From contig NZ_PDZC01000002.1 of assembly GCF_002743375.1 (NCBI RefSeq), positions 62,001-126,000 on the forward strand: DNA of 64,000 nt. Reading direction: 5' to 3'. Source of the DNA: Sporosarcina sp. P34. Its GTDB lineage: Bacteria; Bacillota; Bacilli; Bacillales_A; Planococcaceae. Below are positions 46,233-56,773 of this stretch, in pieces. Numbering within the stretch: position 1 is the first letter of the stretch; the number at the start of each line of letters is the position of its first letter. The position numbers and the translations under genes were made by a program. Under the pieces are notes generated by a model. That model was not told the DNA's origin, made no database searches, and saw nothing but the letters and a program-made list of their open reading frames with translations.

Positions 46233-47417
46233 TTGAAACAATCAAACAGGCTAGGTGAACGATTCGACTGGACACTTGCCTTTATCATTTTACTTTTCGC
46301 GATTGTCAGTTTTTTCGTCATTGGATCCGCTCAAACCTCTGAGCAATATACACAGAACTTCGTTTTAAAACAAGTGAGATGGTATATACTCGGTTCTTTC
46401 ATCGTAGCAATGGTCATGTATTTTGAACCCGATCAATATAAAAAGTTCGCTTGGTATTTCTATGGCTTCGGTATTTTCTTGTTGATTTTTCTCATGTTGG
46501 CGCCCGGCGGTCCAGGGCAAATTGCAGAAATGCGCTATAGCGCAAAACGTTGGTTGCATTTACCCGTCATTGGGACAATCCAGCCTGCCGAGTTCATTAA
46601 GACATTCTTTATTATCGGACTTGCCAAGTTGGTCAGCACACATAACGAACGCTCGTTAAATAGAACGTATACGACGGATCTACTGTTGCTTGGTAAAATT
46701 GCGCTAATGCTTGTCGTTCCGTTGTTTCTCATCATGAAGCAGCCCGACCTTGGAACTTCACTCGTCTTCATTTCGATTACCGCTGCTATCGTCATCGTGT
46801 CCGGTATCTCATGGAAATTACTCGTACCTATCTTTGCATTAGGAGCCGCAGCCGCGGGAGGCGTGCTGTGGATGTCACTATTCGCACAAGACTTGCTCGA
46901 TAAATTCGGGTTTTCACCTTATCAGTTCAAACGTGTCTATTCTTGGCTCGACCCTTACTCTTATCCAACAGATGAAGGGTACAACTTGATTACGGCAATG
47001 ACCGCAATAGGCTCAGGACAACTGACGGGTAAAGGTTTTCTGGAGCGGGTTGTATACATCCCTGAGAACCATACGGACTTTATCTTCAGTGTAATAGGAG
47101 AAGAATATGGTTTTATCGGTGCTTGTGTAGTTATCACACTGTATTTCATTTTAATTTACCATTTAACGAAAGTTGCTCTTTCTTTGCACGATCCGTTCAG
47201 TGTGTATGTTTGTACGGGTATCATTGCGATGATTGCGTTCCACGTATTTGAAAATATCGGAATGAATATACAGCTGTTACCTATCACAGGTATCCCTCTT
47301 CCATTTATCAGTTATGGGGGAAGTTCCTTATTCAGTAATCTGTTAGCAATCGGCTTGATCTTTAGTATGAAGTTCCATCAGCGAACGTATTTATTCGACG
47401 CGGATGACACTGACTAA
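46233..47417 (+). CDS. rodA: SEDS peptidoglycan polymerase (RodA/FtsW family)
   Basis: 394 residues with ten hydrophobic segments. SEDS signatures KRWLHLPVIGTIQPAEFIK, KQPDLGTSLVF, IPENHTDFIFSVIGEEYGF and ITGIPLPFISYGGSSLFSNL are present. Length and sequence favour RodA (cell elongation) over FtsW. TTG at 46233 is the start with AAAGG about 11 bases upstream. Divergent from ddl-murF, consistent with a cell wall neighbourhood. Confidence 0.88.
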   Translation: MKQSNRLGERFDWTLAFIILLFAIVSFFVIGSAQTSEQYTQNFVLKQVRWYILGSFIVAMVMYFEPDQYKKFAWYFYGFGIFLLIFLMLAPGGPGQIAEMRYSAKRWLHLPVIGTIQPAEFIKTFFIIGLAKLVSTHNERSLNRTYTTDLLLLGKIALMLVVPLFLIMKQPDLGTSLVFISITAAIVIVSGISWKLLVPIFALGAAAAGGVLWMSLFAQDLLDKFGFSPYQFKRVYSWLDPYSYPTDEGYNLITAMTAIGSGQLTGKGFLERVVYIPENHTDFIFSVIGEEYGFIGACVVITLYFILIYHLTKVALSLHDPFSVYVCTGIIAMIAFHVFENIGMNIQLLPITGIPLPFISYGGSSLFSNLLAIGLIFSMKFHQRTYLFDADDTD

Positions 47418-47490
47418 CATCAAACGAATCTGACTCCCTTTCCGAGCAGTCACAAATTGTGTAGAATGTATAGGAAAGGGAGGTTTTTTT

Positions 47491-47835
47491 ATGTCGACTT
47501 TACCAAATTGTCCGAAGTGTCAATCTGAATACGTATATGAAGATGGAAACCTTCTTGTTTGTCCAGAGTGTGCCTATGAATGGATGCCTGGATCGACGGA
47601 AGAACACGATCAAACAGATATGCTAGAGATTAGGGACGCAAATGGAAACGTGTTACAAGATGGAGATTCTGTAACGGTCATTAAAGATTTAAAAGTAAAA
47701 GGAAGTTCCAATGCATTGAAAATGGGGACGAAAGTGAAAAGTATTCGCTTAGTCGATGGTGACCATAATATTGATTGTAAGATCGACGGATTTGGCGCCA
47801 TGCAATTAAAGTCGGAGTTTGTGAAGAAAATTTAA
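47491..47835 (+). CDS. PhnA/YjdM-type zinc ribbon protein
   Basis: 114 residues. N-terminal zinc ribbon with CPKC and CPEC, followed by the PhnA domain ([40 protein letters not shown]). The family is named after E. coli PhnA/YjdM but is not a phosphonoacetate hydrolase; function remains unclear. ATG at 47491 has AAAGGGAGG eight bases upstream. A strong terminator follows. Confidence 0.92.
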   Translation: MSTLPNCPKCQSEYVYEDGNLLVCPECAYEWMPGSTEEHDQTDMLEIRDANGNVLQDGDSVTVIKDLKVKGSSNALKMGTKVKSIRLVDGDHNIDCKIDGFGAMQLKSEFVKKI

Positions 47836-47850
47836 CACATCCACTGACGC

Positions 47851-47892
47851 GAAAAGCTCACTCCTGAATATAATCAGGGGTGAGCTTTTCGT
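47851..47892. terminator. Bidirectional terminator between phnA-like gene and a small minus-strand gene
   Basis: Seventeen-base arms GAAAAGCTCACTCCTGA and TCAGGGGTGAGCTTTTC with one wobble pair; T runs lie on both strands. Confidence 0.85.
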
Positions 47893-47904
47893 ATGGTCTT
47901 TTAT

Positions 47905-48045
47905 TTAATTAGCTTGAACGGGTGGTGATTGTACGGCAGGCGTCAATGCTTGCAACATATCACTTCTGGATTTTGTGAGTTTTGCGGAAACACCAAGCTT
48001 CGCCAAGTTGGAAATAATTTTCTTGAAATCCATTTCTTTAGCCAC
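47905..48045 (-). CDS. Small hypothetical protein, 46 residues
   Basis: Not recognised. The peptide starts VAKEMDFKKIISNLAKLGVS (GTG 48045 with GAGGTGG five bases upstream; a GTG at 48054 preceded by AGGAAGG is the alternative) and ends ALTPAVQSPPVQAN. The first 30 residues would form a cationic amphipathic helix, the tail is Pro/Gln/Val. It ends at a bidirectional terminator and lies 240 bases upstream of csoR on the opposite strand. The good ribosome site and terminator support a real gene. Confidence 0.55.
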   Translation of the reverse strand: MAKEMDFKKIISNLAKLGVSAKLTKSRSDMLQALTPAVQSPPVQAN

Positions 48046-48231
48046 TTCTTCCACCTCAACCTTCCTAGTCAGTTATATAGACGTTTTATTGCTCATGAAG
48101 TTCTATATTTTTAAAATGTATTATGGTCCTTAGTATACCACGCTAACCACCTTTTAAATCTTTCTTTTTTGTTACATTTTCACCTTTTTGGTAAGTTTAA
48201 AACTCCAATACGTAAAAATGGATATTTTGAC

Positions 48232-48248
48232 ATACCCCCCACACGTAT
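48232..48248. promoter_or_regulatory. csoR promoter with putative CsoR operator
   Basis: TTGACA (48227-48232) is followed by ATACCCCCCACACGTAT, a C-rich dyad reminiscent of CsoR sites (TACCCC-N-GGGGTA), lying in the spacer before an AT-rich -10. CsoR bound there would block RNA polymerase until Cu(I) releases it. The dyad is imperfect. Confidence 0.55.
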
Positions 48249-48285
48249 ATTAAAATGAATATATATGAAAGGTGGTGGATATCAA

Positions 48286-48615
48286 GTGGCGTTACTACCT
48301 GAAGATCCTTCTCTGGATACAGTAGAAACTTCTTGTCGCAAGAGTCATCATCCGGAAGAAATTAAGACGAACTTGAGCCATCGTCTAAACCGTATTGAAG
48401 GTCAGATACGAGGCATCAAAGGTATGATAGAGCGCGATGTTTATTGTGATGATATTATTACTCAACTATCTGCTACACAATCTGCTTTAAACAGTGTGGC
48501 AAATGTTTTGTTGGACGGACACTTAAAAGGCTGTGTCAAAAATCGATTAGCTAAAGGCGATGAAGAGGTCTTAGATGAACTGGCTAAGACTATAGCTAAA
48601 TTAATTAGAAAATAG
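48286..48615 (+). CDS. csoR: Copper-sensing transcriptional repressor CsoR
   Basis: 109 residues of the DUF156/CsoR family, all helical. The Cu(I) ligands are C54 (DVYCDD), H79 and C83 (LDGHLKGC), the C-H-C triad of copper sensors. RLNRIEGQIRGIKGM is the family signature. GTG at 48286 has GGTGGTGG seven bases upstream; seven upstream codons cover that site. First gene of the csoR-copZ-copA operon with 12- and 20-base spacers. Confidence 0.95.
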   Translation: MALLPEDPSLDTVETSCRKSHHPEEIKTNLSHRLNRIEGQIRGIKGMIERDVYCDDIITQLSATQSALNSVANVLLDGHLKGCVKNRLAKGDEEVLDELAKTIAKLIRK

Positions 48616-48627
48616 GAGGAATTATAG

Positions 48628-48837
48628 ATGACCACAACTACTTTGAATGTCAAAGGGATGACATGCAATCACTGTGTACAAGCAGTAGAAGGTACATTAA
48701 CGGAATTACCAGGAGTTGAACGTGCTTTGGTTGATTTGAAAGCAAATAGTGTAGCCGTGCAGTTTGACGAATCTGTTGTAACCATTGAAAAAATGACAGT
48801 AGCCATTGAAGATCAAGGATATGATGTCGAAGCGTAA
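48628..48837 (+). CDS. copZ: Copper chaperone CopZ
   Basis: 69-residue heavy-metal-associated domain with Cu(I) motif GMTCNHC (residues 10-16), carrying Cu(I) to CopA. ATG at 48628 follows GGAGG by eight bases. Confidence 0.96.
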   Translation: MTTTTLNVKGMTCNHCVQAVEGTLTELPGVERALVDLKANSVAVQFDESVVTIEKMTVAIEDQGYDVEA

Positions 48838-48857
48838 CAAGAAAGGTGACCAACATC

Positions 48858-51263
48858 ATGAATGAGCAAAAAAAAGAAATTGCTATTACAGGGATGACGT
48901 GTGTCGCTTGTGCTAACCGCATTGAAAAAGGATTACAGCAAATGGAAGGTGTATCGGCAGCTACTGTCAATTTCGCTACGGAAAAAGCAGTAGTGACATT
49001 TGATGCCAACCAAATCAGATTAACTGAAGTGGAAGAGCGAATTCAAAAACTAGGTTATGACGTACTGATAGAAGAAGTAAACCTTAACATTCGCGGTATG
49101 ACGTGCGCCGCTTGTTCAGCGCGAATTGAAAAAGTATTGTCGCGAATGCCAGGCATTCAATCCGCCACCGTCAACTTAGCACTTGAAACCGCTCATATAA
49201 ACTATGATCCAGCCGCTTTAGAATTAGCAGATATCATGCAGAAGATCAAAAATATTGGTTATGAAGCATCACTCCGTATAGAAGAATCGGATGACCAAAC
49301 AGATTATCGACGAAAAGACATTGATGAAAAGATGCGCAAGGTAATTTTTTCATCCATCCTATCATTACCACTTTTGTGGACCATGTTTGCACATTTTTCC
49401 TTTACTTCTTGGATGTATGTGCCCGAAATTTTCATGGATCCATATTTCCAATGGATACTAGCAACACCTGTTCAGTTTTGGATTGGGGCCATATTTTATA
49501 AAGGGGCATACGCAGCATTACGTAACGGTAGCGCCAATATGGACGTATTGGTTGTTCTTGGTACATCCGCTGCATATTTCTATTCGGTCTACCTTACGTT
49601 AACTGGTTATGCACTAGATCATGGCTTGTATTTCGAAACAAGTGCAGTTTTGATTACATTGATTTTATTAGGTAAATTATTCGAGGCACGCGCAAAAGGC
49701 CGGTCTTCAGATGCAATTAAAAACCTTATGAAATTGCAACCGCAAGTAGCTATTCTGGAGCGCAACGGAGAAGCCGTGGAAATATCCATTCATGAAGTAA
49801 CTCACGGAGATATTCTCGTCATTCGACCAGGAGCTTCTATTCCCGTTGACGGACTGGTAGTATCCGGAGCCTCTGCAGTGGATGAATCAATGCTAACGGG
49901 CGAAAGTTTACCTGTCGATAAACAACAAGGCGATGAAGTGTTTGCTGCTACCGTGAACGCCAATGGTTCATTACGGATAAAAGCATCGAATGTCGGTAAA
50001 GACACGATGATTTCCACTATTATTCGCGTAGTAGAGGAAGCACAAGGTTCAAAAGCACCGATCCAGAGACTAGCTGACCAAATCTCTAGCGTGTTTGTAC
50101 CTATCGTTGTAGGGATTGCGTTCATCACGCTCCTCATATGGTATTTCATAGTTGCACCTGGTGATTTCGAAGCTTCCTTAACAAGCATGATTGCTGTTTT
50201 AGTCATTGCCTGTCCATGCGCGCTTGGTCTTGCCACCCCTACTTCCATCATGGCAGGGTCAGGGCGGGCGGCCGAAAAAGGCGTGTTGTTTAAAACTGCC
50301 ATAGCAATGGAACAAACTCAGTCACTCGATACAATTGTTTTTGATAAAACAGGAACCATTACAAAAGGTCTTCCAGAACTAACAGATTTCCACGTTCGCA
50401 ATGAAAAACAGCGTATGTTATTACTGTCACTTGCTGCTGCAGCTGAAAGTGACTCCGAGCATCCAGTGGCAAAAGCCATTACGTCTCATGGGCTGCAGCA
50501 CCTTTCTTCGCTACCTACCGTTGAGTCATTTGAAGCAATTCCCGGTTACGGAATTCAAACAATAATTGACGGACAAAACATTTTACTAGGAACGAGAAAC
50601 CTACTTTCTCTTCATCACGTAGAATTTGATTCTACAATTGCTTCCGTAGAACAAATGGAAGGCGATGGCAAGACCGTCATGTTCATGGCGGTAGATGGTA
50701 TACATGAAGCAATTATTGCCGTCGCAGATACAATTAAAGATACATCGAAGCAAGCAATCACTGAGCTTCGCGCGATGAATCTCGATGTCATCATGTTGAC
50801 TGGTGATCAACGTATGACAGCTGAAGCGATTGCAAACACTGCAGGCATTGACCATGTCATTGCAGGCGTATTGCCAGACCGTAAAGCAGAGGTCATCCGC
50901 GCCTTACAAGCTGAAGGTAAGCGCGTAGCTATGGTTGGTGACGGTATAAACGATGCCCCCGCTCTTGCGGTAGCCGATATTGGTATGGCAATGGGTACCG
51001 GCACAGCGGTCGCGATGGAGGCGGCTGACATAACACTTATGCATGGTGATTTATTGCGTGTAGTGGATACACTGAAAATGAGTGAGTTGACGGTCAAGAA
51101 TATTAAGCAGAACTTGTTCTGGGCGCTGGCGTATAATTCAATCGGTATACCGATTGCTGCGGCCGGTTTGTTAGCTCCTTGGTTAGCAGGGGCTGCAATG
51201 GCGTTTAGTTCAGTATCTGTTGTATTGAACGCTTTACGTTTGCAGCGCGTGAAATTGCATTAA
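48858..51263 (+). CDS. copA: Copper-exporting P1B-type ATPase CopA
   Basis: 801 residues. Two N-terminal HMA domains with GMTCVAC (Cys15, Cys18) and GMTCAAC (Cys83, Cys86), eight membrane segments, the transport motif CPC at about 452-454, phosphorylation site DKTGT (D496), SEHPVAKAI and [11 protein letters not shown], and the helix-8 [14 protein letters not shown]. All catalytic parts are intact. ATG 48858 is preferred to GTG 48846, which lies at the AAAGG site. Exports Cu(I); induced through CsoR. Confidence 0.96.
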   Translation: MNEQKKEIAITGMTCVACANRIEKGLQQMEGVSAATVNFATEKAVVTFDANQIRLTEVEERIQKLGYDVLIEEVNLNIRGMTCAACSARIEKVLSRMPGIQSATVNLALETAHINYDPAALELADIMQKIKNIGYEASLRIEESDDQTDYRRKDIDEKMRKVIFSSILSLPLLWTMFAHFSFTSWMYVPEIFMDPYFQWILATPVQFWIGAIFYKGAYAALRNGSANMDVLVVLGTSAAYFYSVYLTLTGYALDHGLYFETSAVLITLILLGKLFEARAKGRSSDAIKNLMKLQPQVAILERNGEAVEISIHEVTHGDILVIRPGASIPVDGLVVSGASAVDESMLTGESLPVDKQQGDEVFAATVNANGSLRIKASNVGKDTMISTIIRVVEEAQGSKAPIQRLADQISSVFVPIVVGIAFITLLIWYFIVAPGDFEASLTSMIAVLVIACPCALGLATPTSIMAGSGRAAEKGVLFKTAIAMEQTQSLDTIVFDKTGTITKGLPELTDFHVRNEKQRMLLLSLAAAAESDSEHPVAKAITSHGLQHLSSLPTVESFEAIPGYGIQTIIDGQNILLGTRNLLSLHHVEFDSTIASVEQMEGDGKTVMFMAVDGIHEAIIAVADTIKDTSKQAITELRAMNLDVIMLTGDQRMTAEAIANTAGIDHVIAGVLPDRKAEVIRALQAEGKRVAMVGDGINDAPALAVADIGMAMGTGTAVAMEAADITLMHGDLLRVVDTLKMSELTVKNIKQNLFWALAYNSIGIPIAAAGLLAPWLAGAAMAFSSVSVVLNALRLQRVKLH

Positions 51264-51695
51264 GAAAAGTATAGAGCTGTCTGAGGAATCGTAAATGACT
51301 TCCAAAGGCAGTCTTTTTCTATTGTTTAGTTAGTACCCAATAAAATACATAGGAAAGCCACAATTTGAGGAGGAATTTCGATTCCTAGCCATGCAAATGA
51401 GTACGCCATACTGTTGTAAGGTAGGATAGCTATCAATTTTGGATTTGATTATGAAATTAAACTGCATTCTACTTGAACTAAAACAAACAAAACCATCATT
51501 ACACACTCTCACCAGTAAATAGTTTGCATCCTTCCACTTTAAAATTGGAAGTGATGCAGAAGACAGCTGAAGCCATACACCCTCTCGCAGATACAAAGAC
51601 ACTCTTCACTCTCTTCTACCCAGCTGTGACTTGAATGCTCACCTTATTCATCGTACGATGAGAAAGAAACTATTCATTCAGAAAGCAGGTTACAC
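51264..51695. other. 432-base intergenic region, no gene recognised
   Basis: Begins with a weak hairpin (GCTGTCT with AGGCAGT, then CTTTTTC, about 51274-51320) that may end the cop operon. A 90-codon minus-strand frame (51330-51602) has no ribosome site and no family resemblance, and I treat it as non-coding or decayed. No RNA motif recognised. Confidence 0.45.
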
Positions 51696-52871
51696 ATGAA
51701 GAAAACGATCTTATTATTAATGTCCGTCCAGTTCTTCGTTTATCTTGGCTTCGGCATCATTATCCCTATTCTACCCGAGGTTATACTCGCTGAAGGCTTT
51801 TCGAAAGTGCATGTTGGTGGCTTGCTAACGATTTATGCCTTGTCTTCATTTTTCACTGCACCGTTATGGGGCGCGCTGTCTGACCGCATGGGTAGAAAGA
51901 AACTGATTATGATTGGATTACTTGGCTTTAGCGCCAGTTTCTTTTTATTCGCGGCATTCATGCACCATATTGTATTGCTCTACGTTTCACGTGTAGTAGG
52001 GGGTATTTTCTCAGGCGCGCTGTATACGGCCGTAACGGGTTTTGTCGCTGATATCACGACTGAGGAGAATCGTAATAAATATATGGGTTTGCTCGGTATG
52101 TCAATCGGTCTGGGCTTTATTTTCGGCCCAGCAATTGGTGGTATTCTTGGTGACGTTCATTTGCAATTACCATTCATCGCTTCTGGTGCTTTAACGTTAT
52201 TATTAGGAGTGTACGCTATGATTGTTCTGAAAGAGCCAAAACGTCATAGTGAAGGAAATAAACGGACGATTATTCCTAAAGGAGCCTCTACTCTGTGGAC
52301 GTATCGTATTCGTTATCTATTTATCACTTCATTCATTATTACTTTTTTACTTGCTGGTGTGGAAGCTACATTCCAACTCTTTCAAATAGATAAAATTCAA
52401 ATCACGCCATTGCAACTTGGGTATTTGTTTATGGCTAGTGGCTTAGTAGATGCAGCCATTCAAGGCGGTGTGGTACGACGTGTCAAAAATGGAATGGAAA
52501 CTTCATGGATTATCGTTGCGCAAGTCGTTACGGCAATTGGACTTATACTTATTCCATTTTCCACAAATCTGCTTTGGGCCGGTTTTGCGATGAGCGTATT
52601 CACTGCTGGTAACGCATTAGTTCGGACAGTACTTGTATCTCTTACAACGAAAGAATCAGGTGGTATGTACGGTACTGCGGCAGGTCTCTCATACTCGATG
52701 GATAATATGGGACGTATTATTGGACCTTTGCTATTTACGTGGGTATTCACAATGCAGGCAGGAAATATGTACTTTGTTTCTGCCATCATAGCTCTACTAT
52801 CCATAGGACTCGTATTTATTTTCCGGAAATCTACACGCTCTTTGCGAAACACAACAGATCCAATTGTTTAA
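51696..52871 (+). CDS. MFS drug/metabolite exporter (DHA1, TetA/NorA-like)
   Basis: 391 residues and 12 membrane segments. Motif A between segments 2 and 3 reads GALSDRMGRKKLIMIG; motif C GLGFIFGPAIGGILG in segment 5 marks an antiporter of the DHA1 drug efflux branch. ATG at 51696 has AGCAGG six bases upstream. Standing alone between the cop operon and cls; substrate unknown. Confidence 0.85.
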   Translation: MKKTILLLMSVQFFVYLGFGIIIPILPEVILAEGFSKVHVGGLLTIYALSSFFTAPLWGALSDRMGRKKLIMIGLLGFSASFFLFAAFMHHIVLLYVSRVVGGIFSGALYTAVTGFVADITTEENRNKYMGLLGMSIGLGFIFGPAIGGILGDVHLQLPFIASGALTLLLGVYAMIVLKEPKRHSEGNKRTIIPKGASTLWTYRIRYLFITSFIITFLLAGVEATFQLFQIDKIQITPLQLGYLFMASGLVDAAIQGGVVRRVKNGMETSWIIVAQVVTAIGLILIPFSTNLLWAGFAMSVFTAGNALVRTVLVSLTTKESGGMYGTAAGLSYSMDNMGRIIGPLLFTWVFTMQAGNMYFVSAIIALLSIGLVFIFRKSTRSLRNTTDPIV

Positions 52872-52970
52872 TATAAAGCGTGAGAAGCTTCATCTTACAT
52901 TATAAATAGGTTATTTATTCGCAACTCCGTTATACTAAATGAATAGTATATACCCTATGGGAGGAAGCAT

Positions 52971-54422
52971 ATGACGCAAGTTATTAGTTTGATTATCACA
53001 AGCACGTTAATTGTTAATATATTTCTCGCCATTGCTTTAATATTTTTAGAGCGTCGGGATCCTACAAGTACTTGGGCATGGCTCCTCGTGCTGTTCTTTG
53101 TTCCGATTTTAGGTTTCATTGTCTATTTATTACTCGGCCGCCAATTGCGTGAAAAGCACTTATTCCGTTGGGAAGGTAGGAGTAAGATCGGTATTGAAAA
53201 GCTGATTAATTATCAACTCGAGGCTATAGAAAATGAGACGTTTGAGTTTCTAAAGACCGATACGGAAGAATATGACGATATGATTTATTTACATTTACGT
53301 AATAATCATTCCGTCTTAACACAAGATAATGATGTGAAGGTATATACGGATGGTCATGATAAATTCGATGCATTACTGGAAGACTTAGAAAACGCTCGTG
53401 ATCATATCCATATTCAGTATTATATTTTCCGACAGGATGGAATAGGAAAGCAGATTGAAAAGATTCTAATCAGTAAAGCGAAATCGGGTGTAAAAGTCCG
53501 GATGCTGTTCGACGATATTGGTTCACGTGGTTTGCATGTGAAGAATTTTCATGAATTACTCGATAGCGGGGGTGAAGTAGCAGCGTTCTTCCCCGCCTTA
53601 CTACCATTGATCAATCCACGTTTAAATTACCGGAACCATAGGAAAATTGTAATTGTCGATGGGCGAATTGGTTACATCGGTGGATTTAACGTAGGGGATG
53701 AATATTTGGGTCTTAGCAAGAAATTTGGTTACTGGCGCGATACCCATCTCCGAATAGAGGGAAGTGCAGTTCATCCATTACAAACGCGCTTTATACTCGA
53801 TTGGAATCAAGCTTCTCCTAAAACGAATATTCAATACAATGAACGATTTTTCCCAGCGATTCCTCGCAAAGGGGATGTCGGCTTGCAGATTGTGTCTAGC
53901 GGACCTGATTCGGAGTGGGAAGATATTAAAGATGGCTATTTGAAAATGATATTTTTGGCAAAAGACTACATCTATATTCAGACGCCTTATTTTATTCCGG
54001 ATACGAGTATGCTTGATGCACTTCGGATCGCGTGTCTATCAGGTGTAGACGTGCGAATTATGATTCCTAATAAGCCGGATCATATGTTTGTTTACTGGGC
54101 GACTTATTCGAATGTCGGTATTTTATTAAAAGCTGGAGCGAGAATATATATTTATGAAAATGGTTTTATCCATGCTAAGCAAATCGTAGTGGATGATAAA
54201 GTATCGTCTGTTGGGACCGCAAATATAGACGTTCGTAGTTTCCGCTTGAATTTCGAAGTAAATGCTTTCATATATGATCGGGAAAAATCACATGAGTTGG
54301 CAGAGATTTTTGAAGAAGATATTCAAAACTCAACCGAACTGACACTAGATGCTTATTTGGAGCGTGAACGATTGATTAAAGTGAAGGAATCCATCTCACG
54401 CTTACTTTCCCCCATCTTATAA
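52971..54422 (+). CDS. cls: Cardiolipin synthase
   Basis: 483 residues: two N-terminal membrane segments with the PLDNc domain (DPTSTWAWLLVLFFVPILGF), then two HKD phospholipase D motifs, NYRNHRKIVIVDGRIGYIGG (His near 223) and FIHAKQIVVDDKVSSVGTAN (His 401). It condenses two phosphatidylglycerols to cardiolipin. ATG at 52971 follows GGGAGG by eight bases. Strong terminator downstream. Confidence 0.95.
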   Translation: MTQVISLIITSTLIVNIFLAIALIFLERRDPTSTWAWLLVLFFVPILGFIVYLLLGRQLREKHLFRWEGRSKIGIEKLINYQLEAIENETFEFLKTDTEEYDDMIYLHLRNNHSVLTQDNDVKVYTDGHDKFDALLEDLENARDHIHIQYYIFRQDGIGKQIEKILISKAKSGVKVRMLFDDIGSRGLHVKNFHELLDSGGEVAAFFPALLPLINPRLNYRNHRKIVIVDGRIGYIGGFNVGDEYLGLSKKFGYWRDTHLRIEGSAVHPLQTRFILDWNQASPKTNIQYNERFFPAIPRKGDVGLQIVSSGPDSEWEDIKDGYLKMIFLAKDYIYIQTPYFIPDTSMLDALRIACLSGVDVRIMIPNKPDHMFVYWATYSNVGILLKAGARIYIYENGFIHAKQIVVDDKVSSVGTANIDVRSFRLNFEVNAFIYDREKSHELAEIFEEDIQNSTELTLDAYLERERLIKVKESISRLLSPIL

Positions 54423-54426
54423 GCCA

Positions 54427-54467
54427 AACAGCCGACAGAAGATCCTGATCTTCTATCGGCTGTTTTT
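54427..54467 (+). terminator. cls terminator
   Basis: Long stem AACAGCCGACAGAAGATC with GATCTTCTATCGGCTGTT, one mismatch, then TTTTT. Also lies at the end of the convergent vanY-type gene. Confidence 0.88.
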
Positions 54468-55401
54468 ACTGTATACCCAAATATTCTTCTAGAGTAATGC
54501 CACGTTTAAATAGTTGTTCAGCTTGATCTTTTCCGATATACCGATAGTGCCAAGATTCATGCATGTAACCAGTCATTTCTTCTTTCCCTTTAGGATAGCG
54601 AAGGATAAATCCGAATCGATGGGCATTGGCAGCAAGCCACTTAGCCGCTTCCGTATCACCGAACGAATTCGACGCCCAATGTTTTTCATGATTGACTTCA
54701 CCGATATCAAATGCGAGCCCTGTCTGATGCTCCGAATAGCCAGGACGTGCACTATAACGATCGGCCGCTTCTTGCCCGTCTCTCTCCACATAACGGTTGT
54801 ATAAGATGGCTTGATATTCATACGAACGATACGTACTGAACGCCTGCAGATTAATGCCCGATATAACGGCTTCTGCTGCTAACTCATTGAACGCTTCTCT
54901 TGCTTCTGCGCTTTCTCCAGGGGCATAGTCTTTCGGTAAAGGATAGTGTTTATTGACAAGCAATACACCTTTAATGAGCTTCGGTTCTTTAGGTAACTTC
55001 TGCCCTTTTATATAACCAGTAGGATTGGAAGGTTTTATTGGTTTTTGTGGCACTGCTTGCCCTATAGACTTTTCTTCTGGTATTTCTTCTCTGATTAATG
55101 GATCTTCTGGCTTTCGAAGTGGCTCTTCACTCGGCATGTCTGAAGGGGATGTATTTTCCTGGCTACGCTTTGTCGGACCCGTACTCTCTGAATCCGAAGG
55201 CCCTTCTATTTCTAGAAAGTCCGCTGCTGATTCTGATCCATTTTGAATATTATCAACCGCTTTTTCTACACTCCAGCCGTTCGTTCCTATCCATAACACA
55301 CTACCCGAAAGGATAATTAAGAGAAGAACAATCCCACCATTTATCCATTTGTTTTTCCGCCTACGCTTCTTGGCGGAATATTCATCGTTTTTATTTCTCA
55401 T
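54466..55401 (-). CDS. D-Ala-D-Ala carboxypeptidase (VanY/LdcB family)
   Basis: 311 residues. A cytoplasmic Arg/Lys-rich start, one membrane anchor (about 21-40), a long Ser/Pro/Glu linker (50-125), and an extracellular M15B peptidase domain. Zinc ligands H225 and D232 (SEHQTGLAFD) and H285, with catalytic E282 (HESWHYRY), are intact. Trims peptidoglycan stem peptides. ATG at 55401 has AGCAGGG about seven bases upstream. Convergent with cls. Confidence 0.92.
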   Translation of the reverse strand: MRNKNDEYSAKKRRRKNKWINGGIVLLLIILSGSVLWIGTNGWSVEKAVDNIQNGSESAADFLEIEGPSDSESTGPTKRSQENTSPSDMPSEEPLRKPEDPLIREEIPEEKSIGQAVPQKPIKPSNPTGYIKGQKLPKEPKLIKGVLLVNKHYPLPKDYAPGESAEAREAFNELAAEAVISGINLQAFSTYRSYEYQAILYNRYVERDGQEAADRYSARPGYSEHQTGLAFDIGEVNHEKHWASNSFGDTEAAKWLAANAHRFGFILRYPKGKEEMTGYMHESWHYRYIGKDQAEQLFKRGITLEEYLGIQ

Positions 55402-55573
55402 GCTATACCCTGCTTTCTTTCTAAATCGCTTATTACACTATCAGTCTATTGTAGATCCAAATTATGCTCTGTTTCAAACTACGTATTCTAGTGTATCACC
55501 ATTTTTCTTTTTCGTCTGTCTATGCTAATATTTACGTAACTTAAGATTCAGTCAGTATTGTGAGGTAGTGCAT

Positions 55574-56734
55574 GTGAATAATCAACGCTGGCTCTCGATG
55601 AGCTTTTTTATATTTTTCTTTACATGGGGAATTTTTTTACCTTATTGGACAGGTTGGCTGACTTCGGCAAAAGGTCTTTCGGTAACACAGGCCAGTCTCA
55701 TGATGGGGGTCGGGATGATCGTTAGGTCTTTTTCTACATTCTTCCTGTTTCCATACGCTACACGAAATATGTCACTCCTGCGTGTTATACGTTGGACTAT
55801 CTTTTTATCCTTCGTTCTCGCGCTTGCTTATCTTCCCGAAAGTCCTTTTGCGATTCTATTTGGATTGACGGTTTTATTCAACTCCATTTATCCTATCATC
55901 CTTCCGAGCGTGGAAAGTGGTGCATCTTTATTGATGCAACATGGACAAATCCATTATGGCAAGAGCCGCTCATTCGGTTCAATCGGCTACACTGTCGCCT
56001 TGCTTTTAATCGGTACGGTAACGGCAATCTGGAGTGAGCAAGCCATTTTGTATATGATGATCATCGGACTCGGTATGGGCTTGATATTTTCCTTTCAATC
56101 CGTTCCTATCGTATTGCAAAACCATCCAGTTGCAGATTCTATAGCACAAAAGGGTCAACTGCGGGCTTTATTCGCCAATAAATCGTTTGTAATCGTCTTA
56201 TTTATTGCAATTTTACTGCAAGGCTCACATGCTTCGTATTATAACTATGGGTTTATCTTCTTGGATGACATGGGAATCAACGGTTTTTATATCGGATTGA
56301 TCCTCAACATCGCAGTGCTGTTTGAAATCTTATTTTTCACGCAGGCGGATCGTTTGCTTACCGATGTTAGGACATCAACTATTTTCCTAATAGCCGCAAT
56401 TGGTTCTTCCATTCGTTGGATTTCCATCTTTCTCTTTCCTATGACTAGTGTATTTATCGCAACACAAGTTCTCCACTCGGTATCATTCGGCATGGCGCAT
56501 TTTGCATTCATTCAATACATATCAAAGAACGTGCCGCATCGTCTCATCGCTCCTGCGCAAGGTGTCTATGCAGCAGTGGCTCTGAGTCTCAGTATCGCGA
56601 TTTTGACATTCCCTGCTGGATACTTATATGACCAGTCACCCCGCCTTGCATTCCTCACTATGGCTTTTTGTTCCATAGGAGCATTGACGGTAACTTTTGG
56701 AACAAGGCATCATATTTCTCATAAAATTGAATAA
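55574..56734 (+). CDS. MFS transporter (3-phenylpropionate permease/YwbF-like)
   Basis: 386 residues with 12 membrane segments of the MFS_1-like/PPP group: short N-terminus running into FFIFFFTWGIFLPYWTGWLT, then HYGKSRSFGSIGYTVALLLI. GTG at 55574 has GAGG eight bases upstream; GTG 55568 is too near. B. subtilis YwbF and E. coli HcaT are relatives. Substrate unknown. Ends at a shared terminator. Confidence 0.82.
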   Translation: MNNQRWLSMSFFIFFFTWGIFLPYWTGWLTSAKGLSVTQASLMMGVGMIVRSFSTFFLFPYATRNMSLLRVIRWTIFLSFVLALAYLPESPFAILFGLTVLFNSIYPIILPSVESGASLLMQHGQIHYGKSRSFGSIGYTVALLLIGTVTAIWSEQAILYMMIIGLGMGLIFSFQSVPIVLQNHPVADSIAQKGQLRALFANKSFVIVLFIAILLQGSHASYYNYGFIFLDDMGINGFYIGLILNIAVLFEILFFTQADRLLTDVRTSTIFLIAAIGSSIRWISIFLFPMTSVFIATQVLHSVSFGMAHFAFIQYISKNVPHRLIAPAQGVYAAVALSLSIAILTFPAGYLYDQSPRLAFLTMAFCSIGALTVTFGTRHHISHKIE

Positions 56735-56771
56735 AAGGAAAGGCCGCTGTTTTAATTGCGGCCTTTCCTTT
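56732..56771. terminator. Bidirectional terminator
   Basis: Perfect 11-base stem GGAAAGGCCGC/GCGGCCTTTCC between convergent genes; TTTG on the plus side and TTTTATTC on the minus side. Confidence 0.88.
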
Positions 56772-56773
56772 GT

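Noticed and set aside
51330..51602. 90-codon minus-strand open frame between copA and an MFS gene
   Set aside because: No ribosome site, no recognisable sequence; treated as chance or a decayed remnant.
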